In this document: positions 33,603-45,914 of the stretch, one piece after another
Layout: each line of letters opens with the position of its first letter
How positions within the stretch are numbered: the first letter of the stretch is position 1
Origin: Neurospora crassa OR74A
Taxonomy: Eukaryota; Ascomycota; Sordariomycetes; Sordariales; Sordariaceae
NCBI RefSeq assembly: GCF_000182925.2
Contig: NC_026501.1
Coordinates: 7,357,917 to 7,421,916, forward strand
Reading direction: 5' to 3'
DNA: 64,000 nt
The notes under the pieces: model-generated
Told to the model about the DNA's origin: nothing
Seen by the model: the letters and a program-made list of their open reading frames with translations, nothing else
Database searches by the model: none
Program-made: the position numbers and the translations under genes

Positions 33603-33804
33603 GAGTAAAAACTGCCATGTGGGCCACTATGCTGATCTTTCTCCTACTCATCTATCTGTATATACCTCGGTAGGTAGGTAGGTATGTAGTGTGTGTGCCC
33701 TTAAGCCATACCAACCGATATCTATGCCCGTATTCGTGCCTGCATCCACACCCATAGAGGTCGGTACCCATCCATACACCTTCAACGGGCTATACCCCGC
33801 CCAA

Positions 33805-36800
33805 TTATGTCCCAGGCCAGTCTTCAACGCCGTAGTACCAAAGCCAAGGGGCCAGTTGATCCATGAACTCTGTGGCAAGTAGATTGTTGCATTGCCCTCC
33901 TCCTCCTCCTACCCCTCCTGCTGCCCCCCCTCCTGCCGTCCCCGTCACGGCCGCGGCGGCGGAGAATCCGGTCTCCCCGCCATGGGCCCCGGCGCCTAGG
34001 CTGTGGTGAGTATTCACACCACTCATGGCTGTTGTATTCGAATAGGACCCATGAAGAGGAGGAGGTGGATGTTGTTGTTGATGTTGGTATTGCTGCTGCG
34101 CATGATGTGGTTTCCCCATGCTTTGTCCTTGCAGGTTTTGGCTTTGACTGGTCAGCCATTGTGACTGTGACTGCCGCGTAGCAGTGACATTGCCGCTTGC
34201 TACTATAGCTCCCCCTCTTCTTCCTCCTCCTCCTTCTTCTCTTGCTGCTTCCCTGACTCGTGTCGAAGTGGTGGCCTGGGAATGTCTCTCTCCTCCGGTT
34301 CCAGAACCAGAGCCAGACGCGGAGGTACTACGCCCAGACATCGCTTCAACCCCTCCTCCACCTCCACCTCCACCTCCACCTCCCGTTGCTCCTCCTCCTC
34401 CTCCTCCTTTTTCTTCCTGATTAGGAAAAGTGCTCCTTACCTTCCTCCTCCTCCCCCCATCTCCACCACATCCCGGTCTCAAACAAGCCGCGTCATCCCC
34501 CTCGCCCTTCCCCTGATCATGATCATCAAGTTTACCCCCCTGAGCAACAAATTCGGCAAACCGCTCCAACTTGGCCTTAGTCATAGCCAACCCCTTAGCA
34601 CTGACCTCCCACATGTTGTTATCCGGCTCGCCGCCGCTCGCTTCCTTCATGTTGTCGCTGGCCTGCTGGAAGCGGGCGCCGAGCTGGGTCATGATTTCGG
34701 TGATGTCGACGCGCAGGCCAGGCTGGGAGTTGAGCTGTTCTTGGAGCATTGCGACGATGTGGGGAAGGTGGGGGTCGGTGGTTTCGCGCCAGCGGATGGA
34801 GGAGGAGAGGGGGTTGTTCAGATTGTTGGTTTGGTTGTTATTGTTGTTATTAGGGTTGGGAGCGGTTGGGTGCTCGGCAGCGGCGGTGGTAGTATCATTA
34901 AGAGTGGTGGTCGTCGTGGGCTCCATGGAGGTGGCGCGGGAGCCGACAAAGCCGGAGATGTCCCGGGAGATGATGGAGGGGGATGGGGTTCCGAGGCCGG
35001 GACCGGGAGTGGTGGTCGCGGGGGTGCTGATGGTTGAGGATGTGGCGGGTGGTCGGCTGTAGTGTGGAGAGGGCGTAGGTACGGAGGCAGGTGTTGAGAT
35101 ATATGTTGAAGTATATGATGTTGTGGTAGTGGGTTGCTGAGGATGGGCTGGCGTCGAGAGGGTGTGCCTGGTTTGTGATGATGCTAAGGGTTTGATGGGG
35201 GAGACGATTTTGGACCATCGAGCAAGCATCGTTACGGCGTAAACGATCTGACAGATGATAGACACCGGCAGGTAAAAGTATGCTGATACGGGTACGGTAA
35301 ACCAATGATCGAACCACTCTCGCACCCCACTGCTTACCCGGTAAAAGACATCAAGAGCCGACGGAGTGTTGTCGTCAAGCATAGTAAGGTCTGTGTAGAA
35401 CTTGGCCAGCAATGATGCATCGATAACTGGAGGTTCGCAAAGACGCATCTTGGCCGAATGTACGTACACCATGAGGTATTCTAAAGCGTGTATCAGCATG
35501 AGCTCATCAGCATAGACTGGCAACTTTTGAAGGCTTGTTGAGTGCAATCATACTATTGTTCTCTTGGCCCTTGTTGAGTGAACCACATATCTTGTCAAGT
35601 TCACTCTGGAACGTCGACATGTAAGCTGCATCTGGAGCCCTAGCAATCCCTCCAATGGATTCCGTAAGCTCGGTTTTGGAGTTAACTTGGGCGATCTTTT
35701 CCGTCAGACGCTGTAACTGAACCATGTGGACCAGTATTCCGTCTGTTTCAAACTCCTTCGATTCTTGTAGCTCATTAAGACACTGCTGAATGTATGGCGA
35801 GTACCTGATGGACTCGAGTTTTCCAAACGCCACGGATATACTGATGGTGTTACATGTCAGCGTAGAGCTCATAGGTATAACAGGGAAGGTGACGGTTTCA
35901 CGTAATACTCACGTTGAAGCGATATACCATAAGCCCAAAAGCGCCCTCCGTTCCTCATTTGTCCGTGGTTTTGGATCGTCGGGGTACAGTACCATGACGC
36001 TTACCCTCTCTTGCACCTTTGGATCCCGGTTCAGTCCCAGGTCGGAAACAAGACTCGCGGCCAGGTGTATGAGGTTGTTCAACTGGGCATGCATCAGGCA
36101 ATGGTACTGATACCAGCCAATCATGACGAGAATGCCTTGCAGCAGATCCAATGACCTCTCTGACCGCAAAAGCATGCGTTCAGAGACATGTCGGACCAGC
36201 CGATACATCTGAGCTCGCATCGACCGCATACTTGTGAGGGTCGTCACCATCCGAATGGCCGAGAAGAGAAACGGACGGGACTGTTCGAGTTCTTGGACTG
36301 TCGTACCAACGGGAATAACGACGAAGGGAAAGAGCGGACTAAGATGGGTCTGGTAGATGGTGAGGATGGTCTCGTCTGACTCTGACGGACCACGAGACTC
36401 GCCCTGTGCTCTGCCCATACAACCGGAAGGGGCGCAAGAGTTGTAATGATTGGGCACATGGATAGGTCTTTCGCCCAGCAGTTCTGAGCTGCCACTGTGG
36501 CTTTCATTGTCGGAATATCCACCCTCGGTGGTGCCATGACGGTCATCTTCCAAGGGCGTGAGACTTGCTCGCCTCTTTCCAGAGCCGGATGGTTGAGGAG
36601 CGCCTACGGCAATATCAAGGCCGTCTAGGTGTATGGACGGGGTTGAGTCAGCAAGACCCTGAAGGTTGATGATGATAGTAAAATCATCGCTTACGATCTC
36701 GGGCCATGCATGAAACACTATCATAGGTCGACATCACCTCGTGAGAGGCAACACTATCCGCGATGGGGATGCCTCGCAAATCCCCAGTGGCCTTGAGGAG

Positions 36801-37212
36801 ATCGACCAATCCATTGAGCCGTTGTTCCAGCTGAGCCGTCTTTCTAGGCGTCGAACATGTGTTAGTGAGATCGGATCGCGAATTACACACAATGAATACG
36901 TGAGTGGTGTGTTACTAACGATGGCCGAACAGCTCTCTTCTTCCTCGGGCGGTGCACCTGACTTGTGCAATCTTTACCCAGACGTTCACACCTTTGGCAC
37001 TTGGTCCCAGGAGCATCAGACTGTCGCGAACACTTTGCCTTTGCCGCCGCACACTGGGAACAGGCATTTCCCCATTTGGCGTTTGTCGGATGCGAGTTCG
37101 CATGCGTGTTGGACGGCGCGCTCTCCGATGCGAGTGAATCACTCCGTCGTCCTCCACCGCCGACTCCGTGCGTCGTTGCCGTTGGGGGTTCGTCTCGCCC
37201 AACCTGCGCCAT
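33805..37212 (-). CDS. Zn2Cys6 fungal transcription factor
   Basis: Five exons on the minus strand: 37212-36920, 36843-36695, 36624-35913, 35840-35554 and 35480-33805. The introns are all 70-76 bp and in phase, giving 1038 residues. The zinc cluster at residues 51-82 (C51, C54, C61, C72, C75, C82 in CSQCAAAKAKC, then CQRCERLGKDC) binds DNA. It is followed by basic RPRKKRAVRPS and a short coiled coil (KTAQLEQRLNGLVDLL). The middle domain (about 190-560) reads as the fungal-specific regulatory domain (LFPFVVIP, then LLQGILVMIGWYQYHCL, SDLGLNRDP, RALLGLWYIASTISVAF, RLCEPP). The last 400 residues are low-complexity, with glycine runs, Q/H repeats and asparagine runs, coded by (ctccac) and similar repeats. 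The preferred start ATG 37212 (AAAATGg) has an in-frame alternative at 37266. Targets are unknown; the neighbouring P450 and MFS genes are candidates by position only. Confidence 0.88.
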
Positions 37213-38357
37213 TTTCGTGAATCTATGAACAAAAAACTTAAGAAATGGGTTACATGGCTGTCGCATAGGGGATCATCGATTGAAGAACTGATGACGGTCT
37301 GGAATGTCAATCGGCGTTTGACCGGAGATTTTGACAACGCCCTTTCTCCGTGTCAGGGTCCACCCGCTTTTCCATTTTCGGAGACAACGACAGATATCAT
37401 TGGTTCACGAAAAGATGACCGGAGTTTACGGGGCAAGACTCAATCTCCGATTCCCTCTCTACCACTCACAGCGACTTTCCAATACAACTGACTGGTGACG
37501 CCTCAAATCTTTTATAGGTGATTTGTGATATTTGGTGGTTTGTGGGTGAGTTCATGGCTCTATCTTCTAGCGACTTAGTCAGCCTCTCCAATTTATCAGG
37601 TATTGATTACCTTGGGAATTAAAGTCAGGATGGTGCAAAGTTCAGCATGTGAATACCGCTAAAACCAGGCGTGGTAGGGATGAGATTGCTGTCCGGTCAT
37701 GACCTACCTGCAAGTCTCGTTGGTACCTAGGTTCCCGCGGCCCACAATCGTCCGTCCCTTCGTGGGGCTTTCGGAGAGCAGGATCCGAGAGGGTCCGGGA
37801 TGGTCTCACAGCAAGACCAGATTCGGGCTGTCTTTATCCTCACCATGATCCCTGGACGAGCAGGAATGGCAAGACATCACCCGATGACATCTGCTGCCCG
37901 GCCAAGGTCCTCCGTAGATAAGCTGTCTTCCGACCGAATCAAACGGTAAACTGCTTCCAGCAGCCTCGGCATCTTCATGTGCTCGGTCTACGTCTCGTCC
38001 AGATCTTGTGTCTTTTAAAGTCCAAGCCATGCCATATACTCCCGTCGCACAGCTTCCCTATTCTATCCTCTTTATACCGTAGTCAAAGGCAAACACATTG
38101 GCACTCCAAGCTCGAACTCAATTGATGGATGTTCCAACCACGGTTTACAATTCAGACGCTAGTGCCTTTGAAGATTAGAATGAAAGGAAAATAAAAATGA
38201 TACAACTCCTGTCTCGCTCGCTTTCGCTTTAGGTTTCCAAGCCCACAAATCACCAACCCTTAGCCTAACAAAACATCCCCCATCACATCCTTACATCCTT
38301 CCATCAATCAAGCTTCCTTCGTCTTTGTTTCTCGCATGGTAGCACGAGCCATGTTGC
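37213..38357. other. Intergenic region upstream of the transcription factor
   Basis: 1.1 kb holding the promoter of the minus-strand regulator and the 3' region of the wall-protein gene. No gene is supported. Confidence 0.4.
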
Positions 38358-39297
38358 TTAGCACATGCAATCCTGGACCTCAGAGAGATCCTTGTAGACG
38401 GTGTGGTAGATGGTGCTCGTGATGCCAGTCTCGGCAAAGAAGGCAGCACCGTTGATCATGGGCGGAGCGGTGGTGGCCGGCGCGGGGACGTCACCGGGTC
38501 CGGTAGGGACAGCGGCCAGCTTTACGGGATTACCGTAGCCTGAAGGGCCCCAGCCAATGGTGTCAGGACACTTTCCAGGAATGGGGGACTTGGTAATGGT
38601 GGCGGGCTTCATGAGAGTAGTAGGGCTGGCGGTTCCGGTGGAGTTGGCGTAGAGAAGAGTGGAGAAGGAAGACTGCGAAAGGGTTGTGCTCACCGTGACG
38701 GTAACGGTGGCCGCCGGCGCGCAGCTCGAGGGCGCCCCGGTCGGGAAGGGCGAATCAACCGAGCAGGGACCACCGCTGATGTAGAACTTGGGCGTCTGGG
38801 CATAGATAACGTAGACGTTGGTCCCGTTGATAGCATTGCTGCCAGCAGAAGAAAGGGGGCAGCGAGTCAGCCATTACGTTGTTCATTGTGTTGGTTCCTG
38901 AGACGGGGTCCACTTCCCGAAAGGAAGGGAGAAGGAGATCCAGGGGTTTGTTTGGGATGGGTGGGGTGGGGTCCTCAGGTCATGCGTGACATGAACATGA
39001 ACATGCAAAAGGGTAAACATACAATTGCCAGCCATAGGAGCTATCAATGTCGCAGGGAATGGTCACGCTGAGCTCGCCGGAGGAAGGCTCAATGTTATAG
39101 GCCAAAGGCGTATAGTAAGGAGGCCAGTTGACAAAGTTGACCAGGTACACGCTGAAGTCGGTGGGGTCGGTATCGACGGTGGACCACTTCAGGTCAAAGG
39201 TCTCACCCTTGTGAAGGGTGGCATTGGCGACGGGATCAGTGAACTGCAGGGCCGAGACAAGCGGCGCCGCGAGGGCAGCGAGAGCGAGCACACGCAT
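38358..39297 (-). CDS. Secreted Kre9/Knh1-type Ser/Thr-rich wall protein
   Basis: Two exons on the minus strand: 39297-39023 and 38838-38358 (184-bp intron, gtatgt donor, gctgac branch, phase 2), giving 251 residues. A signal peptide is clear (MRVLALAALAAPLVSA, cleavage near residue 16-17). It is followed by a domain with LQFTDPVANATLHKGETFDLKW and FSVYLVNFVNWPPYYTPLA. This matches the N-terminal beta-sandwich of the Kre9/Knh1 yeast-wall family, found in many fungal GPI-anchored wall proteins. The second half is S/T/P-rich with likely O-glycosylation (ATVTVTVSTTLSQSSFST). The end, EVQDCMC, is not the hydrophobic tail of a GPI signal, so the protein is probably secreted or covalently wall-bound rather than GPI-anchored. 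The role in beta-glucan wall assembly is inferred from the family. Confidence 0.82.
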
Positions 39298-41995
39298 CTT
39301 GAATGAGATCTGGAAAAAAATAAAAATAAAAAATATAAAACAAAGTGACCAGAAAGATATATCGTGATTACTGACTGCAAGGAGTGACGGCACTGCGGAT
39401 ATGACAAACGAGTGACTGCGGCCGCACGACGAACAAATAAAGAAGAAGAACAAAAATCGTGGAGGTGGCCGTTAGGCTTCTTTTTGTAATGGTCCTGATT
39501 CTCAGCTCTGCCCCATCTTGCTCATCTCGTACCATACTACCCCTGACAATTACACCTTGCAAGATGTGCGGGATGTCCTTCGCTTGAAGGGTGCCTTCCG
39601 TGAGCGAAAGAAGGACGCTAGGGATTGAAACTAGGGCCATCTCTGTCGTAGATTGCCTTTGACTTGCATCATCATTTCGAAATTGGATGAGCAGGGCCAA
39701 TGAAAACAGTTTGTTGGTTGCCATAATCATCACCATGGCTTTTGCTGAGCCAGTAGAAATTGGTACCAAGTGCACGACCCGGGGAAATGTCGAGGTTGCA
39801 TCGTACCTTGCATCTCATCTGTACTAGAGGTAGGTACCCGTTCGGACGAACCTCCACAACGCTGGGACGGGAAAATACTGCGTAGTGCCTTCTGGCGGCC
39901 GCCGGCCTCCCCTTGCCATGAAAGAAATGATGTTCTGGGTTGTCCAGGCATCGAAATGTGATCGCCTAGCTGGAGTGTCATGTCCGAGACAATCGAAAAA
40001 AGCGTGGCACTCTGGAGCAAATATCCACCAAGAGACAAGAAGCGAATGAACGCAGCGGGCCTCTCCAGGTCCTTCCCAGCGTCTACCTTCAGGGAGATAA
40101 CATACACATCCATCCTGGCGCACCTTTGGGCGCCCGAGTCTGCATTGCCCGGAACAAGATCCGTAGCAGCGGGAAAACAGCCCGGAGGCAACGAGTGCGG
40201 TAGGCAGAAGGATGTGGTTGTAACATGTAGCCCGACAAGGCTGGAACAAGGAAAAGACCATTCACTTTGTGGGCTATGAAACCGATGATGCGAACGAGCG
40301 AGAAAAGATTGCAGTGGCCGTTGTGGGTAAGACCGGTGATATGGGCATCCACAAGACTGCAGGGTTCGGGCTTGGTGTTCTTTTGAGACTTAGTCCTACC
40401 CACAGCGGCAACAGGCGAGATCAAACCACTAGTCTAGGTAACGGCTAAAGAGCTGAGATGGTCGGAGATCGACGACGAGCTATAGAGCAAACATCGCAAA
40501 CAACCGATTAAGCGACCGAGGGAGGAAATGACAATCGTAAGTCAAAACCGTATCCAATTTCTGACAGATCCAAAGGACGATTTCGATATTCGCTTGGCGG
40601 ATTGGCGGCATCCAATGGGCATCCAATGGGTAGGAATTGGCAGGCCATTGGCAGATATTGGCAGGTATTGGCAGTTGTTGGCAGTCTCGGCAGACTGGTG
40701 TGTGTCTTGGAACGTCCTGCACTTGGTTCCGTATTGCTGTTGCTCGCCGAAGATGCTTGCTCCATCGTCATTGCTCAGAATAACCAACAACTTGCTCTTC
40801 CAGCAATGGAAGCCCTCAAACCTGATTCTACAGGTCGACGGCGAGTGCGGTGGAAGAGATGCAACTTCAAACTGTGTCTGAACAAGAATCTAGACGACAC
40901 AAGAAATTGCAAAGTTCGTCTAAACCGGTTCAGATCCGTTAAACAATCCTGTTGCCGGGTGAGTGAAAGCCACCGCTAAACCCTCTTCCCTGAATTTCGC
41001 AAAGGCCATTGATCTGGGCTGATGCCATTTCGCTGACTGTCAAAGTCTCCGAAAGAACCCACAACCTGTGAGCATGAGAATTATCCCATGAGCACAAACT
41101 CAATTACGTGATCTTCTGGATGAATTGGGGATACCGTATGATTTCGTCGAGAAGCAGGGTTACAGCTGTGCCATTTGCCTCTACAGCCACGTACATACAG
41201 CCGAACGTAGCCGGCAGACCTTTAGCCCCACAGAATCCGCACAATCATGCCTCATCTGTAACCCGCGGTTGACGAGATCATACGGCATGCTGTGCGCAAT
41301 CAGGGCGGGATGTCTTTTGGTTGTGGTGCTGAAGAGCCTTGATTCACAAGGATGGTTTGTTTCTGTTGGTTGTTATGTGGCGACTTCGCATTGTGAGCTG
41401 ACACAACTTAACATTGGCGGTTGTAGTTTATAAGGATCGTGGTACTCTGTCGAGGATGTCATTTACAGAGCTGGCTAACCCTGCATACCTAGACTGAACC
41501 TCATCATGTATGTAAGCAGTGGTAGGTCTATGACTATGAATCGCCTGTTCTTTTGTATGCATTTTTGACCGGAGAGTATGCACAGCATCTCTGTCATCAG
41601 CTGTATGCCGAAGACTTTGGACTGATGTTTCTGGAAGCCAACGGGCTTTGTAGAGGCTCACACCGCGACATTACATACTTCTGAGCATATCAATCAGACG
41701 ATGTCGATGTGCCCCTGCAAGGTATAGGCGCGTCGATGTTGGGCAATCACGATTCCACAATCGGATGACCAGTTCAGAGCGCGACAAGAGAGTAGAAGAG
41801 ATGGGTAGAAAATGAGAAAAGGGCTCGTTCGACCCTCATGGACGCTGGGTACCATTATCATGACGACTTGATTTTGTAAAGTCGGAAGCACCAAATATCA
41901 TTTCTTGATCGTTCAGTCGTCAGTCTCTGATTGTTGTAACAACCTCGACAGCCCTGACCACAAGAAGACAAGGACCCAAAGCGCGCCAAGGCATC
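39298..41995. other. Intergenic region with a 10-bp phased repeat
   Basis: 2.7 kb without a supported gene. It contains a cluster of attggcag repeats at about 40591-40693. Open frames in all phases near 40480-40980 come from that repeat and the surrounding sequence and have no coding signature. Confidence 0.45.
40591..40693. repeat. Tandem ~10-bp repeat, core attggcag
   Basis: Two copies of gcatccaatggg are followed by six units of attggcagNN with spacings of 10-11 bp, the last two diverged (gttggcagtc, tcggcag). The ccaatggg copies are in inverted orientation relative to the ccattggcag unit, so the block can also form a hairpin. The 10-bp period places each core on the same face of the helix. 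Confidence 0.7.
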
Positions 41996-43661
41996 ATGGT
42001 ACTCCACAGTGTTCATGACCTGGATCCCACCGAAGGGACAGTGCGGCTGTACCGATTCGAGAATTCCCCAGTTGTCCTGGTCCCGAAGCCATCCAACGAC
42101 CCAAACGATCCCCTGTTTTGGAGCCGGGGCAAGAAGAGGGTCGCTTTCCTATCGGTATGTTGGTTCGCTTTCTTAACCAACTTCGGCATCGGAGGCTTGA
42201 CACCTGCCTTCTATCTCCTCTCCCTGGAATTCGGAAAGACACAAGCAGAGACCGGCGCCCTGCTGCTATGGCCCGTCCTCACACTCGGCGCCTCCAACTT
42301 CTTCTGGGTACCCATTGCCAACTATTGGGGCAAACGGCCAGTGTTATTTTTCGCGTGCGGGCTGCTCTGCGCGTGCTCCATGTGGGGAGCCGTGGCTGAA
42401 ACGTTCGAGTCCTTACTATCGTCCCTCATCGTTGCAGCGTTTGCTGGATCGTCGACAGAAACCCTTGGAGCGAGCATGTTAAACGACCTGTACTTCTTGC
42501 ACGAACGGGGTTCTGTGATGAGTACCTATATGACCTTCCTCTCGGGAGGGAACACCATCGGTCCACTCATTTGTGGCTTCATCGTGTCGAAGTACAGTTG
42601 GAGATGGCATAAGTGGCTGACCTTCATTCTGGCTGTCCCCAACTTCTTGGCGGTTGCTTTCCTGGTGCCCGAGACAACTTATGTCCGCTACAGCCTAAGG
42701 GCAGTTGACTTCGACTCGGGAACCAGTCGAGGACCGACTCCAAGGCTAGTCAGTCGCTCGAATGCGGAAAAGGGGCTCGGGTTCGGAAATGCTCAGGGAG
42801 CTCGTTCACATCTGGGCGACACTGATGAGAGCGACGCCGGTGTGAATCTTCCAAAGAAGTGCTGGGCAGAAGAGATTGGACTATGGCCTGTAGTCTCTCG
42901 TGACACCCCCCTCTGGCGGTTGTTCATCCGACCCTTCCCCTTGTGGTTATATCCTTGCGTCATTTTTGCCTTTCTTGCATATGCAATTTCGCTGGAGATG
43001 ACGGTGGCCGTGAACATCCTAAATCCCTTTGTGTTTCAGGCACCGCCGTATAACTGGTCGCCCATGGTCAACGGTTTGATCAACATCCCAGGACTCATTG
43101 GTAACCTCTTCGGCAGCGTATTGGGCGGCTGGGCGGTTGACAAGTTTTGCGACTGGAAGACCAGGCGCAACAATGGCGTTTACGAACCAGAGAATCGACT
43201 GTGGCTCTGCATCGTACCTCTGATCATCAGCGGCTCGGGCTGCTTGGTGTTCGGATATGGCATTGAAAAGGCAATGGGCTGGGTCAGCCTGTTCTTTGGA
43301 TATGGTATGATGTCGGTAGCATTGACGGCGGTGCCGACCATCACCATGGCCTATGTCTCGGACTGTCTGCTTCCACTAAACTCGGATGCTCTTATGCTTG
43401 TCAATGGTAAGAAGCAGCATGAGTCCCTCCTGGTTGAGTAACCTTGCTAATCACGGCACGATGTCAATAGGAACAAAGCATATTGTAAGCTTCTTCTTCG
43501 CGGCGTCGGTCTTGATCTGGGTCCAGATGGTGGGTTATGTTGAGGCTTTCGGAACAACGGCAGGCGTATTTGCGCTCATAGTGGGCGGAGGTATGGCAGT
43601 GTTGATTCCCTTTGGTGCGAGAATCAGGCACCGTCAAGCAACCTGGCGTATCATCCTGTGA
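41996..43661 (+). CDS. Major facilitator superfamily transporter (DHA1-like)
   Basis: Two exons: 41996-43406 and 43471-43661 (64-bp intron, phase 1), giving 533 residues. The N-terminus reads NPNDPLFWSRGKKRVAF after a KPSNDPNDP stretch, typical of fungal drug:H+ antiporter-1 proteins. About twelve membrane spans are visible: VAFLSVCWFAFLTNFGIG, ALLLWPVLTLGASNFFW, VLFFACGLLCACSMWG, WLTFILAVPNFLAVAFLV in the first half, then a charged central loop (about 240-300) and LWLYPCVIFAFLAYAISLEM, CIVPLIISGSGCLVFGYG and others. The ANYWGKRP loop between spans 2 and 3 is the motif-A region. Exon 2 gives the last span and a short basic tail (IRHRQATWRIIL). The substrate is unknown. Confidence 0.88.
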
Positions 43662-44606
43662 TGAGCGAAAGTTGTAAGAAGATGAAGAGGTAGTCAAGCC
43701 CAGATTGTCGGTGGTTGGATCATGGGATACACTGCGGCAAGGAGTTCCTTCAGTCAATGCATTTATCGTCCATTGTGGGCATCGATATCCTTCGGGTTGC
43801 ACGTTGAGTTTCGCAGAAGGAATTTGATGAGCAGATAGATTTAGGGTGGGGGGAAAAGGGAAATCAAGCAGGAGACAATGGGTGAGCTAGATGACGTGTA
43901 CACGATGTAGTGTGGTGACTCGATCCGCGAGAGTTGCTTTGTCAAAGAAAATTGGCGGTTGGAAGGTTGAAGGATGAGAAAAATGATAAGGTTGCAGAAG
44001 ACCTGCGAAACTGGGATGGCCTGCGTGGTCCCGCAAGGCTGATCAGAAAGTGGAACGTGCTCCACTGAAGAGGACGCTTACATCGAGCATTCCGTGGATT
44101 ATGCAACACTTCGGATTCCGTCACGCGTAAGAAGTCAGGGAATATTTACTTTGACAATTTGATATAGAAATACAAGACTTGGCTCATCAATGCTCGCAGT
44201 TTTACTTCATGTTGATCATGACTCTTTACTTATCGGGAAGAGGACATCTGACGAATCAACTTCCTGGAACTCTGAGCAGAAGTCACCGTCTTGGCATAAC
44301 ATGAGTGACCAATCACAAAACGCTTTATTCTGCTCTTTCATGCAAGGCTGAGAAAGGCGGGGCATTTCTTCTGGGAAATTTCGTGATCGACCAGTGCAAC
44401 TCGGTTTGGCAAACCGACCTGCAGTTGGCCATACGCCACACCTTCTCTAAATCCAATCAACAGACCCATTTCAGACTGGGCATTGACGCTCACAACCAGC
44501 CAGGGCATTGTCTTTGTCCCGTCACGAGTCCCTTTTTTTCTTCCAAATTGTTGCGTCTCGGTCACCAGAACCACCACACGAAATTCCTAATCACCACCAG
44601 CACACG
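43662..44606. other. Intergenic region before the RPC6 gene
   Basis: 945 bp between two plus-strand genes. No gene or repeat is supported. Confidence 0.4.
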
Positions 44607-45914
44607 ATGGCCGACCGCGACAAGATCCAGATCCTCAAGGATGCGCTTTACGAGGCGGCGAGGGACCACGGTTCCGATCAGCGTCTCTTCACGCAGCGGG
44701 ACCTGTTGGACATGCAGGTCATCCCCCAAGACAATATCGGGTTGCTCATGCAGGTGATCCAAATTCTCTGCGATGAGAAGCTCTTTGTCGGCAACACCAC
44801 GGCATCGGGGCTGTCGTGGAGATGGCGAAGCCGGGAGGATGCAAAGAAGTGCGTTACTACCTTTCTTTTTTCTTTTTAGGACACAACCGAGCACACCAAC
44901 TAACCTCCCCTTCCTCCCAAAAGGTACACCTCCCTCCCCAACTCCGAAATAATGATGGTATACGCCATGGTCGACGAAGCCGGGGCCGACGGCATCTGGA
45001 ACCGGACCATCAAGAACAAGCTCAACATGGCCGACTCGCTTATGAAGCATTGCATCAAGTATCTCGAGCAAAAGGGCTACATCGCCAGCATGAAGAACGT
45101 CGAGCACCCCAACAAGAAGATGTACATCAAGGCGAACCTACGTCCCTCCGATCGCGCCACAGGTGGCCCCTGGTTTACTGAGGGCGAGCTCGACACGGCC
45201 TTCATCAACGAGCTACAGGAAATTGTGTTTGACTTTATCAAGCAGAAATCGACATATACTTCCCACGGCGGCGGTGCTGGAGTACCAGGAGTAGGAGCAC
45301 AAGGAGGAGGAGCACAGCAGCGTGAAAAGAATCCCAAGAAGGGCGTGGTTCAGGGGACCATTCCCCACTCGGAGGATATTTCCAAGGGGACGAAGCGCAG
45401 CGCGGGCGAGATTTCCAACGACGACACGGCGGCACCGGCACCGGCCAAGAAGACCAGGCCCGGCAAGCCGCAATTGCTGCCTCTCCCGGCCGGTTACAAG
45501 TCGTACCCGACTGTGTCGGACATTGCAAAGTTCATCCACCACGCCGGCATCACGAATAATACGACGTTGAGCGAGGCGGATATCCAGCAGTTGGTGGATG
45601 TGCTATACTACGATGGCTTAGTAGAGCCTGTCAAGGTCAATGGGCGCAAGGGGTACCGTGTGACGCGCATCCCCAAACAGGATCCGAGGACGTGCAATCA
45701 ACGACGCCTCGACCATGATCCAACCAAAGGAGGCATTGTTACCTCATTTATGGGAGTTGAGCCGAGTGCAAGTGGCCTTATGGAGGCGCCTTGTGGGCGG
45801 TGCCCTGTCTATGATATGTGCGAGGAAGGCGGACCTGTCAGCCCCAGCAACTGCGTCTATTTCAGACGGTGGCTGGATGGTGACGAGGTACAGGAACAAG
45901 TCATTTCGATCTGA
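44607..45914 (+). CDS. RNA polymerase III subunit RPC6 (C34)
   Basis: Two exons: 44607-44848 and 44924-45914 (75-bp intron with gtgcgt donor, ctaacc branch and aaaag acceptor; phase 2), giving 410 residues. RPC6 is part of the Pol III heterotrimer that helps open promoters and contacts TFIIIB. Tandem winged-helix domains are visible: residues 1-80 (IQILKDALYEAARDHGSDQ, then MQVIQILCDEKLF), then about 90-160 (MMVYAMVDEAGADGIWNRTI, NKLNMADSLMKHCIKYLEQKGYI). A third winged helix spans about 285-350 (TVSDIAKFIHHAGITN, LVDVLYYDGLVEPV). The C-terminus carries the cysteine cluster (PCGRCPVYDMC, then CVYFRRWL) that binds an iron-sulfur cluster in this family. The insert at about 195-250 is G/A-rich and basic. 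It is convergent with the cyclophilin gene. Confidence 0.92.

Larger units (their letters stand above)
30975..33804. other. Long intergenic region rich in simple repeats
   Basis: 2.8 kb between the P450 start and the stop of the transcription-factor gene. It holds several CCTA/TAGG clusters (31955, 32045, 32728, 33147, 33668), a GAT repeat (32515-32538), a GA repeat (32634-32667) and a 28-bp A run (33571-33598). No coding region is supported. Confidence 0.5.

Noticed and set aside
35507-35553. Very short (37-bp) intron in the transcription-factor gene using the ttgccag acceptor
   Set aside because: Too short for Neurospora. The 73-bp intron ending ctttag at 35481 matches the sizes of the other introns and gives the expected family sequence before RLCEPP.
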